From Actinomycetota bacterium (GTDB taxonomy: Bacteria > Actinomycetota > Thermoleophilia > Solirubrobacterales > Solirubrobacteraceae): a stretch of 32,693 bases of DNA. Position numbers and translations under genes: made by a program. Shown in pieces: positions 18,815 to 27,363 of this stretch. How positions within the stretch are numbered: position 1 is the stretch's first letter; each line of letters begins with the position of its first letter. Below the pieces are notes generated by a model that had not been told where the DNA came from, did no database searches, and saw only the letters and a program-made list of their open reading frames with translations. The DNA lies in assembly GCA_016781085.1 (NCBI GenBank), contig JADDQZ010000014.1, forward strand, positions 26,810 through 59,502, written 5' to 3'.

Positions 18815-19798
18815 TCAGCCGTCGGCAAGTGACCATGCCAGCTTCCGCATACGTTCAGCCTCTGCACGCGCAGCATAGGGAGGGTCTCCCCCGTTCTGTT
18901 CGTGGGCTTGGGCGATCGAGCGCGAAGCCGTCACCAGGGCGAACGCCCGCCCGCCGGCGAACGCGGGAGCGAGGTCTTGTACCCGGCCTCCCTGCGCCCC
19001 TACCCCGGGAAGCAGGAACGGGGCATGCGGCATCAGCTCGCGCATGCGTCCGAGGTGCTTGGCAGCGGTGGCACCCGTGACCGCGCCGACATCGGATGGT
19101 TCGCGGACATCAGTTCCTGTTCGCCCGAGATCTTGGACCATTTCCGCCAGGCCCTCCCAGAGCGGACGTCGGTTCGCCATAGGGCTGTCCATGACATCCG
19201 CGGCGCCCGGATTCGACGTGCGCACGAGCACGAATACGCCGGCCGCGCAAAGCCGCGCGGCCGAAATCAGCGGATCGAGCGCATCGCGGCCGATCAGCGG
19301 GTTGACGGTCACCGCATCGCCGCGCAAGGCGGCAAGGTGTCCCCACGGAGACGGAGTGCCGACCAGCAGGCTTTGGGCGTAGGCGGCGGCCGTTACCGGA
19401 ACGTCGCCCCGCTTGCCGTCGAGCAGCACGAGCAAGCCCGCACTGCGGGCGTGCGCACACGTCGCTTGCAGTGCCAGCCAGCCCATCGCGCCCAATCGCT
19501 CAAAGCAGGCGAGCTGGGGCTTCACGGCGACGCAAGCACTACCGGCGGCATCAATCAACGCGCGGCAATGAGCAAGCACGGCCGCAGCAGCTCGCGTGGC
19601 GACAGCGACTTCGGGGCCAGGCGCGAGTTGTGCCGCCTCCAGCCCGTCGAAGATTGCCGCGGTGGCGTCATCGCTGATGGCGGCCGACCCGGCGTGCGGC
19701 CAGAGACGGACAGGATCAGGGTCAAGTCCGAGGACGATCTGCGACTCGCGTGCGGCGACGGCTGCCGCCAGTCGCTGTCCGAATGAACCGTCGCTCAT
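18815..19798 (-). CDS. pyrF: Orotidine 5'-phosphate decarboxylase (actinobacterial/type 2)
   Basis: SFGQRLAAAVAARESQIVLGLDPDP, VLLDGKRGDVPVTAAAYAQSLL, FLLPGVGAQGG, ALVTASRSIA. Confidence 0.94.
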   Translation of the reverse strand: MSDGSFGQRLAAAVAARESQIVLGLDPDPVRLWPHAGSAAISDDATAAIFDGLEAAQLAPGPEVAVATRAAAAVLAHCRALIDAAGSACVAVKPQLACFERLGAMGWLALQATCAHARSAGLLVLLDGKRGDVPVTAAAYAQSLLVGTPSPWGHLAALRGDAVTVNPLIGRDALDPLISAARLCAAGVFVLVRTSNPGAADVMDSPMANRRPLWEGLAEMVQDLGRTGTDVREPSDVGAVTGATAAKHLGRMRELMPHAPFLLPGVGAQGGRVQDLAPAFAGGRAFALVTASRSIAQAHEQNGGDPPYAARAEAERMRKLAWSLADG

Positions 19799-19817
19799 GG
19801 GTGCGAGACGCGCGATC

Positions 19818-19849
19818 TCGGGCGCCGGCCGTAACCGACCGGCGCCCGA
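19818..19849 (-). terminator. Strong 11-bp GC hairpin between hup and pyrF (terminator or attenuator-like)
   Basis: tcgggcgccgg (19818-19828), 10-nt loop, ccggcgcccga (19839-19849). Lies 17 nt after the hup stop and 19 nt before the pyrF start. No U-tract. Confidence 0.55.
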
Positions 19850-19866
19850 CAAGGCGCAGCGTGCTG

Positions 19867-20139
19867 CTACTTGATGGCCTTCTTCAGGCCCGAACCCGCG
19901 GTGAACCGGGGAACCTTGCTCGCGGCGATCGTCATGGTCTCACCCGTGCGCGGGTTACGCCCTTCTCGAGCACCGCGCTCGGCGACGTGGAATTTGCCGA
20001 ACCCGGTGAAGCTGATCTCCTCACCAGCCTTCAGCGCGCCTTCGATGGTGGACAGGAAGGCCTCCACCGCAGCGGTCGCGTCTTTCTTGTTGAGTCCACT
20101 CTCCGTCGCGACCTTGTCGACGAACTCGCCCTTGGTCAT
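19867..20139 (-). CDS. hup: HU family DNA-binding protein
   Basis: MTKGEFVDKVATESGLNKKDATAAVEAFLSTIEGALKAGEEISFTGFGKFHVAERGAREGRNPRTGETMTIAASKVPRFTAGSGLKKAIK; SD AGGAGG upstream. Confidence 0.97.
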   Translation of the reverse strand: MTKGEFVDKVATESGLNKKDATAAVEAFLSTIEGALKAGEEISFTGFGKFHVAERGAREGRNPRTGETMTIAASKVPRFTAGSGLKKAIK

Positions 20140-20299
20140 AGGCTCCTCCTGGTCAGGGGCATGAATGGCGGCGAAGGTAACACCGGGTCCGGACAGGGCC
20201 CGGGCCGCCGCCGCAGATCCTCGCAAACTGCGAGCTTGCACGGACCGGGCGTTCCGGTTCTAGGGCGATCCCTTCCCGCGCTGCGGCTTGACGAACCCT

Positions 20300-20833
20300 C
20301 TATCGCTGGGCCGAGTCCGCCTTCCGGCGGCCGATAGCGGCCGGGTTCCGGCGGCCGATAGCATCCGCCAGCGCGCGTGCCGCGGCGCCCAGCTTCTGGT
20401 CTCCTGCGGCGGCGAGATCGAGCGTCCGAGCGGGAAGGTCGCGGCGGGCGGTACCCGGCCCCAGCGTCTGCACGCTCCCATGCTCCCGCGATGCGCCATT
20501 GAGGTCTTCGAGGATTACTCCGAGGTCGTGCCACAGCAAGTCGTCAAGCGCAAGCGGAGATGCAACTACGACCAAGGCGTGGACGTCATCGCGGCGGGCG
20601 AACACCTTGGCATCGCCGAAAGCGATTCGGACGCCCTCCGCGCGTCCCATGGCGGCTACGAGCGCGGACAACCGCAATTGGACTGAAACAGCGCGGTCCT
20701 CGTGCGGCTGAGCGGCGAGCGCGCTCGCCAGGACGTCGCCGCGGCCGAGCACAGCAACGGCGCGCACGTCGGCGGACAATTGCGACAGGTAGGCGACCGC
20801 GGTGCTGGGTTCAAGCGCGCAAGGCATCGACAT
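20300..20833 (-). CDS. Hypothetical protein, possibly Roadblock/LC7-like
   Basis: 177-aa ORF. The segment DVRAVAVLGRGDVLASALA...EGVRIAFGDAKVFARRDDVHALVVVASPLALDDLLWHDLGVILEDL resembles a roadblock-like alternation of strands and helices. Family assignment is tentative. Confidence 0.5.
   Translation of the reverse strand: MSMPCALEPSTAVAYLSQLSADVRAVAVLGRGDVLASALAAQPHEDRAVSVQLRLSALVAAMGRAEGVRIAFGDAKVFARRDDVHALVVVASPLALDDLLWHDLGVILEDLNGASREHGSVQTLGPGTARRDLPARTLDLAAAGDQKLGAAARALADAIGRRNPAAIGRRKADSAQR
20322..20362. repeat. 17-bp direct repeat TTCCGGCGGCCGATAGC, two copies with 24-bp period
   Basis: Copies at 20322-20338 and 20346-20362, inside the C-terminal coding part of the 20300-20833 ORF (encodes AIGRRNPA-AIGRRKAD). 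Confidence 0.9.
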
Positions 20834-20841
20834 GCGCGAGA

Positions 20842-21966
20842 CTACGAGCCATGCCTCTGGGAAGAGCCGCCTGGATCGTCACGACCGCGATCTGCCTCGT
20901 GGCCAGCGTGATCTTGCTCGTTTCCGGTTATCTCGGATACTTCGGCGTAATGCTCGCGCTGGCCGTGTCGGCGGCTATCAATCTCAAGTGAGTTGACGAC
21001 TCCTCGAGCTTTGACAATGCCCCCAGGAGAGCTTTCGCCGACGGCGAACTGCTCCAGCTCACCGTCATGACGGACGCGATCGCCAGGCTCGAGATGAATG
21101 AGCACGTCGGCGTCTTGCAGTCGCTCGCAGATCGCGTCCTGGACTTCATGTCCGGTCAGATGCGCTTCTTCCAGAGACGTTCCGGGCTTGAATTGAAGAT
21201 GCAGGTCGACGTAACGGCGTGCGCCAGCCTGTCTGGTCCGCAGCTGGTGGTAACCGACCACGCCGCGCGCCGCGAACGGCGAGATTGCGGCATGGATATC
21301 ACCGAGCTCTGATGCGGGCAGCGCCTCGTCGACGAGCACACGCCAGCTCTGCCTCATGATCCGCACCCCGGTCACGACGATGGCCACGGCTATCACGAGG
21401 CCGACAGCCGGATCGATCCAGGTCGCGCCGGTCAAGTGCACGAGCGCCAGCGCGGCGACTACGCCGAGCGAGGTGTACGCGTCGACTCGCAGGTGCGCAG
21501 CGTCACCGGCCAGTGCGGGCGAGCGCAATTCCGTGGCTCGCCGAAAGAGGTACGTCGAGACGACGAGGTTCACGACCGTGCTCAAGACGACGATCGACAT
21601 CCCGAAGCCGATGTGCTCGAGCTCGTGCTCGCCCAGCAGCTGCCGCACGGCGGTGAAGATGATGACGCCGGAGCCGGCGAGGATGAGCATTCCCTCCACT
21701 CCCGCCGCGACGTTCTCGAACTTCTCGTGCCCGTAGCGGTGGTCGGCGTCGGCTGGTTGCTCAGCGCCGCGAACGGAGAAGTAGGCGACCAGCGAGGCGA
21801 GCAGGTCGACGCCCGAATGAATCGCTTCGGTGAGGATCGCGACCGAGCCGGTTGCGGCCCCAGCCACCAGCTTGAGCACGATCAACGCGGCATTGGAGCC
21901 GATCGACAGCGCAGCGGCGCGGCTGCGCGGACCGGACGGAGCGGTGGGAGCTAGACGCGCAGCCAT
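20842..21966 (-). CDS. Cation diffusion facilitator (CDF) family transporter; C-terminal ~75 aa uncertain
   Basis: AALSIGSNAALIVLKLVAGAATGSVAILTEAIHSGVDLLASLVAYFSVRGAEQPADADHRYGHEKFENVAAGVEGMLI; HHxD-type and C-terminal cytoplasmic domain motifs. After HLEPGDRVR the sequence looks non-homologous. Confidence 0.9.
   Translation of the reverse strand: MAARLAPTAPSGPRSRAAALSIGSNAALIVLKLVAGAATGSVAILTEAIHSGVDLLASLVAYFSVRGAEQPADADHRYGHEKFENVAAGVEGMLILAGSGVIIFTAVRQLLGEHELEHIGFGMSIVVLSTVVNLVVSTYLFRRATELRSPALAGDAAHLRVDAYTSLGVVAALALVHLTGATWIDPAVGLVIAVAIVVTGVRIMRQSWRVLVDEALPASELGDIHAAISPFAARGVVGYHQLRTRQAGARRYVDLHLQFKPGTSLEEAHLTGHEVQDAICERLQDADVLIHLEPGDRVRHDGELEQFAVGESSPGGIVKARGVVNSLEIDSRRHGQREHYAEVSEITGNEQDHAGHEADRGRDDPGGSSQRHGS
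20851..20991 (+). CDS. Small hydrophobic membrane protein (46 aa)
   Basis: MPLGRAAWIVTTAICLVASVILLVSGYLGYFGVMLALAVSAAINLK, about two TM segments. Antisense to the 3' end of the CDF ORF. Confidence 0.5.
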   Translation: MPLGRAAWIVTTAICLVASVILLVSGYLGYFGVMLALAVSAAINLK

Positions 21967-22532
21967 GACGAAAAAGCGCGCAATGCCGCCCCGCGATGAG
22001 AGATCGCATCTTTTTCCGATGCGGTGAGCTCGGCCATGGTGCGAACTCCGTCGTCTGCGTCCGGCACGAAGATCGGGTCATAGCCGAACCCGCCCTCACC
22101 TCGCGGGACATGGGCCCTGGTGCCGGTGCAGTACCCCTCGAAGGTCTCCTCCGCCCCACCAGGTTCGACGTAAGCCAGCACGCAGACGTAGCGCAGCGCC
22201 GAACCCGCAGGCACTTCGTCGAGCAGCTTGCGCAAGTTGGCGGCATCATCGCCGTGGGCCCCGGCGTAGCGAGCCGAATGGATGCCCGGACGCCCTCCCA
22301 GCGCCTCGGCCTCGAGCCCCGAATCGTCGGCGATGGCAGCGCGGCTGGTGGCCCGGGCCGCGGCCTGGGCTTTGATCAGCGCGTTTTCGGCAAACGACGC
22401 ACCGTTCTCCTCGGGCGATTCGATTCCCTCGGGCAGGGCTTCGAGCGTAACGTCCGGCAGCATCCGTCGTAATTCGGCGAGCTTGTGCTCGTTGCGTGTC
22501 GCCACGATCAGCGGCTGCTGCGCTGCGCGCAC
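21951..22532 (-). CDS. rdgB: Non-canonical purine NTP pyrophosphatase, RdgB/HAM1 family
   Basis: LIVATRNEHKLAELRRMLP, ENALIKAQAAARATSRAAIADDSGLEAEALGGRPGIHSARYAG, GEGGFGYDPIFVP, KDAISHRGAALRA. Confidence 0.96.
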   Translation of the reverse strand: MRAAQQPLIVATRNEHKLAELRRMLPDVTLEALPEGIESPEENGASFAENALIKAQAAARATSRAAIADDSGLEAEALGGRPGIHSARYAGAHGDDAANLRKLLDEVPAGSALRYVCVLAYVEPGGAEETFEGYCTGTRAHVPRGEGGFGYDPIFVPDADDGVRTMAELTASEKDAISHRGAALRAFSSWLRV

Positions 22533-23251
22533 TACACCGCTTCCGCCTGCGCGTCCCGTAGCTCGCGGATCCCGATCTCTGCCAGCCCCAGGAGGTCGTC
22601 GAGGTGAGCGCGCGAAAGCGGCGTGCGCTCGGCCGTCGCCTGCACCTCCACAAGTCCTCCGTCGCCGGTCATCACGACGTTGGCGTCGACTTCAGCCGAG
22701 GAGTCCTCGGCGTAATCGAGGTCAAGCAGCGGGATTCCGCCGACGACGCCGCAGGAGACGGCCGCAATCGTGCCCGTCAGCGGCGAAGCAGACAGCTTGC
22801 CCTCGGTCAGGAGACGCCGGCACGCGAGCTCGAGCGCCACGAAGCCGCCCGTGATGGCGGCGGAGCGCGTGCCGCCGTCAGCTTGCAGTACGTCGCAGTC
22901 GACATAGATCGTCCGCTCGCCGAGGGCGCCAAAGTCCACGACGCCGCGCAGCGATCGCCCGATCAACCGCTGTATCTCGATTGTCCGGCCGTCTTGACGC
23001 CCACGCGCGGCATCGCGCTGCTTGCGCTGCCCCGTGGAAGCGGGCAGCATGCCGTATTCGGCGGTCACCCATCCGAGGCCCTGCCCTGCCATCCACCGCG
23101 GCACGGATTCCTCCACGCTGGCGGTGCAGATCACCCGTGTCTCGCCGCAGGAAATCAGTGCGGACCCCGTTGCCGTGCGTACGAAACCGGGCTCGATCGA
23201 CAGCGGTCGCAGTTCGTCGCCAGCGCGGTCGTGTGAGCGCGCGGCGGTCAT
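22532..23251 (-). CDS. rph: Ribonuclease PH
   Basis: [94 protein letters not shown]. Confidence 0.97.
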   Translation of the reverse strand: MTAARSHDRAGDELRPLSIEPGFVRTATGSALISCGETRVICTASVEESVPRWMAGQGLGWVTAEYGMLPASTGQRKQRDAARGRQDGRTIEIQRLIGRSLRGVVDFGALGERTIYVDCDVLQADGGTRSAAITGGFVALELACRRLLTEGKLSASPLTGTIAAVSCGVVGGIPLLDLDYAEDSSAEVDANVVMTGDGGLVEVQATAERTPLSRAHLDDLLGLAEIGIRELRDAQAEAV

Positions 23252-24147
23252 GATTCGCCGGCGACGAGGTCGGCGCTACGACTGCCCGCGGGCAGCAGCT
23301 CGACTTGCTCGACCGAAGTCAGCGGCATCTGCATGAACCTCGTTCCGATCGCCCGGAAGACCTCCGGATCTCCTGTGCAAAGAAAGCGGTAATCGCCCTC
23401 GGTAGCGCGATCGGAGCTCAAGCCACGAGCTTCCAGCGCGCATTCGACCCGCCGCGCTACAGCGGCACCCGGAGCTATCAGGGTCACCCGAGGACCCAGC
23501 ATCCGCTGGAGCATCGGCCGAACCAGCGGATAGTGCGTGCAGCCAAGGATGACTGTGTCTACTTGGGCCTCGGCCAACGGGCGGCAGTACCCGCGCACCG
23601 TCGCCATCACCTGCTCGTCGAACGGGAAGCCGTTCTGGATGATCGGGGCAAGGTCCGGACAAGCGACGCTCGTGAGCCGGACGTGCGCGTCAGCGGAGGC
23701 GATGGCACGCTCGTAAGCGGCACTTCCCACGGTTGCCGGCGTGGCCAGCAGTCCTACGCGGCCAGTGTGCGTGGCCACCACGGCGGCCTGCGATTCGGGC
23801 GTGACCACGCCGATGACGTCGATTCCGGCCGAAGCGAAGCGCTCTTGGAGATCGCTCAGCGCTGCGGCGGTCGCTGAATTACACGCGATCACGAGCAGCT
23901 TCGCGCCACGGGCGACAAGCTCCTCACCGATCTCGGCGCAAAAGGCCTGAAGCTCCTCGCGTGTCCGGTCGCCATAGGGAAAGCGTGCGGTGTCTCCGAG
24001 ATACAGGAAGTCCTCGTGCGGCAAGGCGACCAGTAACTCGTGGAGAACCGTCATGCCCCCGACGCCGGAGTCGAAGACCCCGATCGGCCGGTTGCGCACG
24101 CCGGCGTGCGCAACCATCTGATCACCGTCTGCCGAGCGTCCGGACAA
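23248..24147 (-). CDS. murI: Glutamate racemase
   Basis: [66 protein letters not shown]. Confidence 0.96.
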   Translation of the reverse strand: MSGRSADGDQMVAHAGVRNRPIGVFDSGVGGMTVLHELLVALPHEDFLYLGDTARFPYGDRTREELQAFCAEIGEELVARGAKLLVIACNSATAAALSDLQERFASAGIDVIGVVTPESQAAVVATHTGRVGLLATPATVGSAAYERAIASADAHVRLTSVACPDLAPIIQNGFPFDEQVMATVRGYCRPLAEAQVDTVILGCTHYPLVRPMLQRMLGPRVTLIAPGAAVARRVECALEARGLSSDRATEGDYRFLCTGDPEVFRAIGTRFMQMPLTSVEQVELLPAGSRSADLVAGES

Positions 24148-24176
24148 GCCGCCAGTTTCGCACGCCAGGACGTCGA

Positions 24177-24407
24177 TCAGCCGCCCGAGACGGAAATGCT
24201 CTTCACCGCGCCGGCGAGCTTCTTCATGATCGCCTCGCCGATCGTCTTGTCATCGAAAGCGCGGCTGGCCTGCACGACGCCCGCGATCAGCACGGCCATC
24301 AACAGGATCAAGCCGACGTATTCCACCGTGCCCTGACCTTCTTCGCGGCTGAGCCGGTTCATCAGCCACAGGTGCGTCCTGCCCATCAACTCGTAGCCCA
24401 TGTCCAT
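24177..24407 (-). CDS. Flp/Fap-type pilin (class III prepilin-like)
   Basis: MDMGYELMGRTHLWLMNRLSREEGQGTVEYVGLILLMAVLIAGVVQASRAFDDKTIGEAIMKKLAGAVKSISVSGG. G|QGTVEY matches the Flp prepilin cleavage pattern (E5, Y6), followed by a hydrophobic helix. Confidence 0.85.
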   Translation of the reverse strand: MDMGYELMGRTHLWLMNRLSREEGQGTVEYVGLILLMAVLIAGVVQASRAFDDKTIGEAIMKKLAGAVKSISVSGG

Positions 24408-24549
24408 CTCCTCTTGTTGCGGTGATCCGACCCGCCGGCCGGCGGGAACACGGTTCATGCTGCGCAAGCCGACTTGGCGTTTCCACGCGCTCGGGTGACA
24501 GATCGGACACAGCACCGTTACGAATCACGCAGCCGGATAGGCTCATGTC

Positions 24550-25641
24550 GTGACCGGGCACTCCGCGGCCAGCACGCTTTCCCCTCAGGGTCGGCAACTG
24601 GACGTTCTCGTGGTCACGAACATGTATCCGTCCGCGGACGCACCGCACCGCGGCGTATTCGTCCGCGATCAAGTGCGCGCACTGCAGCGGCGCAGCGACG
24701 TGAACATCGAGTTGTTCACCTTCGATCCCGGCTTGACCGAGTACCCGCGGGCGCTCCGAGAGCTGCGCCGTCGCTACCGGGACCAGCGCTTCGACATCGT
24801 CCACGCGCACTTCGGCTTGACCGCGTGGCCGGCGCTGTGCGCGCGTCTTGGCCCGGTCGCCGTCACTCTGCACGGAAACGACTTGTTGCACCCTCGTTCG
24901 CGTCTCATTACACGCGCCGCTCTGCCATTCTCCGCCCTGCCGGCGCCGGTTTCACGCGCTTTCAGCGATTTGGTCCCGGGGGCGGGGGAGACGCGGCGAG
25001 TGGCGATCTTGCCGTGCGGCATCGATTTGGAGCGCTTCAAGCCGATCCCGCGCCGGCAGGCGCGCGCGCATCTCGGCCTCGATCCCGACGAGCCATGCCT
25101 GCTGTTTCCTCACGATCCCGGCCGTTCGCTCAAGCGTTTCGACCGCGCGCAGGAGGCTGCCGGCGGCGTTCGGCTGCTCACCCTCGGCTCTGTCGACCCA
25201 CTTGAAGTGCCGTACTGGCACAACGCTGCCAACGCGGTGCTTGTGCCGTCACAGACCGAAGGCTTCGGCTTGGCGGTAATCGAAGCAAGCGCGTGCGACG
25301 TCCCCGCCTTCGGCACTCCGGTAGGTATCCATCCCGTGGTCCTGGGCGACATCGAGGGATCGCTGTGTGCACCGTGGGATCCGGCGGTCTGGCGTGGGGC
25401 TCTACAGGCACCCCTGACGCAAAGCGATCCGCGCGTGCAGGGACGCCGGGCCGCCGAGCTGTTTTCCGCGGACCGCATGGCGGCACGCATGGTCACCGCC
25501 TGGCACGCGCTCGTAGACGAGCAACAACAGCAGCCGCGCCAACGCCGAGGAATCGCCGCTCTGCGCGAGAAGCGCTCACGGGAAACCGTATACTCGTCTG
25601 TGGCGGAGGAATCGACTTCTGCCTCTTCTGAGCGCGCATGA
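24550..25641 (+). CDS. Glycosyltransferase family 4-like protein
   Basis: GTG start. LDVLVVTNMYPSADAPHRGVFVRDQVRALQ, HAHFGLTAWPAL, VTLHGNDLL, VPSQTEGFGLAVIEASACDVPAFGTPVG. Confidence 0.9.
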   Translation: MTGHSAASTLSPQGRQLDVLVVTNMYPSADAPHRGVFVRDQVRALQRRSDVNIELFTFDPGLTEYPRALRELRRRYRDQRFDIVHAHFGLTAWPALCARLGPVAVTLHGNDLLHPRSRLITRAALPFSALPAPVSRAFSDLVPGAGETRRVAILPCGIDLERFKPIPRRQARAHLGLDPDEPCLLFPHDPGRSLKRFDRAQEAAGGVRLLTLGSVDPLEVPYWHNAANAVLVPSQTEGFGLAVIEASACDVPAFGTPVGIHPVVLGDIEGSLCAPWDPAVWRGALQAPLTQSDPRVQGRRAAELFSADRMAARMVTAWHALVDEQQQQPRQRRGIAALREKRSRETVYSSVAEESTSASSERA

Positions 25642-26600
25642 GCAGCTTGTTCGAACGCATCACGCGCCGAAAGCCCACCGAAGGCCTTCCTACCGCGGGC
25701 GACGGTCACGACGACGTAGCGGCGAGGCCGGCCTCGGCCGAAGCCTCTGCTCAAGCACCGGAAGGCCAAGCCGACCCAGTCGCAGGATCGACTGCCGCCG
25801 ACGACACCCAAGTCGTTGCAGGATCCAATCCGGCTCAACGTGCCGAAGTCCAACCTGAAAGTCCCCACACCGCAGCGGTGGTATCCGACATCGCCGCTGC
25901 GGACGCCCGTGGGTCGGTGCCTTTGCTCGCAGGAGAGGATCCGGCCGACACGCGTCCGACCGCACTGCGCAGAGGGCGCCTGCGCAAGCGGATGCGCTTC
26001 CTCGAGCGCGAACACGATTTGATGCTGCGCGACTTGGGTGGGCTTGTGTACGAGATCCACCGCAGCGCGAGAGAGGGCAACGAAGAGCATCACCGCCAAT
26101 TGGTGGTGGCCAAGCTCGAGCGCCTGTCGCGAGTTGACTACGAGCTACGCGCAGCTTTCTCGGTGCTGGGCCGGTCAGATACCGATCTGGTTCTGCGCGA
26201 ACCGGGCATCGGCGGGCTGTGTCCCCGTTGCGGTGAGATCTTCGGCAGCGACGCGCGCTTTTGCTCGGCGTGCGCTCTCCCCGTTTCAGAAGGGGCTGTC
26301 GAAGTCAAGGGGCAAGCCAGCGGGGCGCAAGCCGCCGTGGCTGCTGCTGGGGCGCCGGGTACCGATAGCGGCGCTACCGCGACGACCGGCGGGCTGACCA
26401 CGACCGAGAGCAGTACTTCGGCGACCGGCGATGTGGCGTCTCGCGGCGACCACTTCAACGGGGCGCCCCCCGGTAACACCGGCCGAGAAGAGGCCACAGA
26501 AGCGCAGATCTCAGCCCGCAACACGCCGCCGGACCGCGATATGACGACGCAGAACGATGGTCCTGCGCCGCTTGACCGCCCCGAGCGAAGTTCCTCCTGA
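25638..26600 (+). CDS. Coiled-coil/zinc-ribbon protein with disordered flanks, function unknown
   Basis: Helical RKRMRFLEREHDLMLRDLGGLVYEIHRSAREGNEEHHRQLVVAKLERLSRVDYELRAAF, then Zn ribbon CPRCGEIFGSDARFCSAC. ATGA overlap (25638-25641) with the GT gene. Confidence 0.8.
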   Translation: MSSLFERITRRKPTEGLPTAGDGHDDVAARPASAEASAQAPEGQADPVAGSTAADDTQVVAGSNPAQRAEVQPESPHTAAVVSDIAAADARGSVPLLAGEDPADTRPTALRRGRLRKRMRFLEREHDLMLRDLGGLVYEIHRSAREGNEEHHRQLVVAKLERLSRVDYELRAAFSVLGRSDTDLVLREPGIGGLCPRCGEIFGSDARFCSACALPVSEGAVEVKGQASGAQAAVAAAGAPGTDSGATATTGGLTTTESSTSATGDVASRGDHFNGAPPGNTGREEATEAQISARNTPPDRDMTTQNDGPAPLDRPERSSS

Positions 26601-26605
26601 CCGAC

Positions 26606-27259
26606 GTGGAAGCTCTGAATCCGGGGCCCGAGCAACCGACCGCAGACCCTACGCGTGTCTGCGGCTACTGCCGCGCCCCGCTGGCTCCCGGTCAGGACTG
26701 GTGCCTGAATTGCGGGTCAGCGGTTACCACCAGGATCATGCGCCCACCGGCGTGGCGAGCGCCGTTGGTCGCCATGGCAGGCGTGGGCATTGTGGCGCTG
26801 GCCGCGCTGATCTTGGCCTTTTTCGCACTGGCCGATGACGACGAGGCAACCGTGGTCGCGAATGCGACGCCCACTCCCACCGTCGTCGCGCAAGTCACGC
26901 CGACGCCTGTCCCGGGTGTCGCGCCCGATCCGGCAGTCACCGCTCCGACGCCGGCTCCGACCGTGCCGGCCCAGCCGCTGGAAAGCGAGCCTGATTCGTG
27001 GCCGGAAGGCGTTACGGCGTGGACGATTGTCCTTGCTTCTGAATCGGGCGAGACGAAGGCGCGAGCTCGAGCACAGGCACTGTCGGCCCGCGGTGTAGAG
27101 GTCGGCGTGCTGCGCTCCGACGACTTCAAGTCCTTGCGACCCGGCCGTTGGATCGTCTTCTCCGGCCGCTACGAGGCGTCTCGAGGCGCGCAGCGCGCCC
27201 GCAGGAATCTGGGCGGGGTGGCGAAGAAGGCCCCCGTCATGCGCATCGAGCCGCGCTGA
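26606..27259 (+). CDS. Zinc-ribbon, single-TM protein with C-terminal SPOR-like domain
   Basis: GTG start. CGYCRAPLAPGQDWCLNCG; TM WRAPLVAMAGVGIVALAALILAFFAL; TPTP linker; C-terminal WTIVLASESGETKARARAQALSARGVEVGVLRSDDFKSLRPGRWIVFSGRYEASRGAQRARRNL is SPOR-like. Confidence 0.75.
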   Translation: MEALNPGPEQPTADPTRVCGYCRAPLAPGQDWCLNCGSAVTTRIMRPPAWRAPLVAMAGVGIVALAALILAFFALADDDEATVVANATPTPTVVAQVTPTPVPGVAPDPAVTAPTPAPTVPAQPLESEPDSWPEGVTAWTIVLASESGETKARARAQALSARGVEVGVLRSDDFKSLRPGRWIVFSGRYEASRGAQRARRNLGGVAKKAPVMRIEPR

Positions 27260-27264
27260 CGCGC

Positions 27265-27363
27265 GCCCGTTTCGCCCGGGCCGCTCGTTCGCCCCGGATC
27301 CAATCGAGCAGGGCGGGCGAACGGCCATCCGACGCTCGAGGCCCGGCAAGGCCCGAAACGGGC
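27265..27363. repeat. Nested inverted repeats in convergent intergenic region (bidirectional terminator or structured RNA candidate)
   Basis: Outer arms gcccgtttcg (27265-27274) / cgaaacgggc (27354-27363), 10 bp perfect. Inner arms ttcgccc (27288-27294) / gggcgaa (27315-27321), extended by ggccg (27279-27283) / cggcc (27322-27326). Confidence 0.65.
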
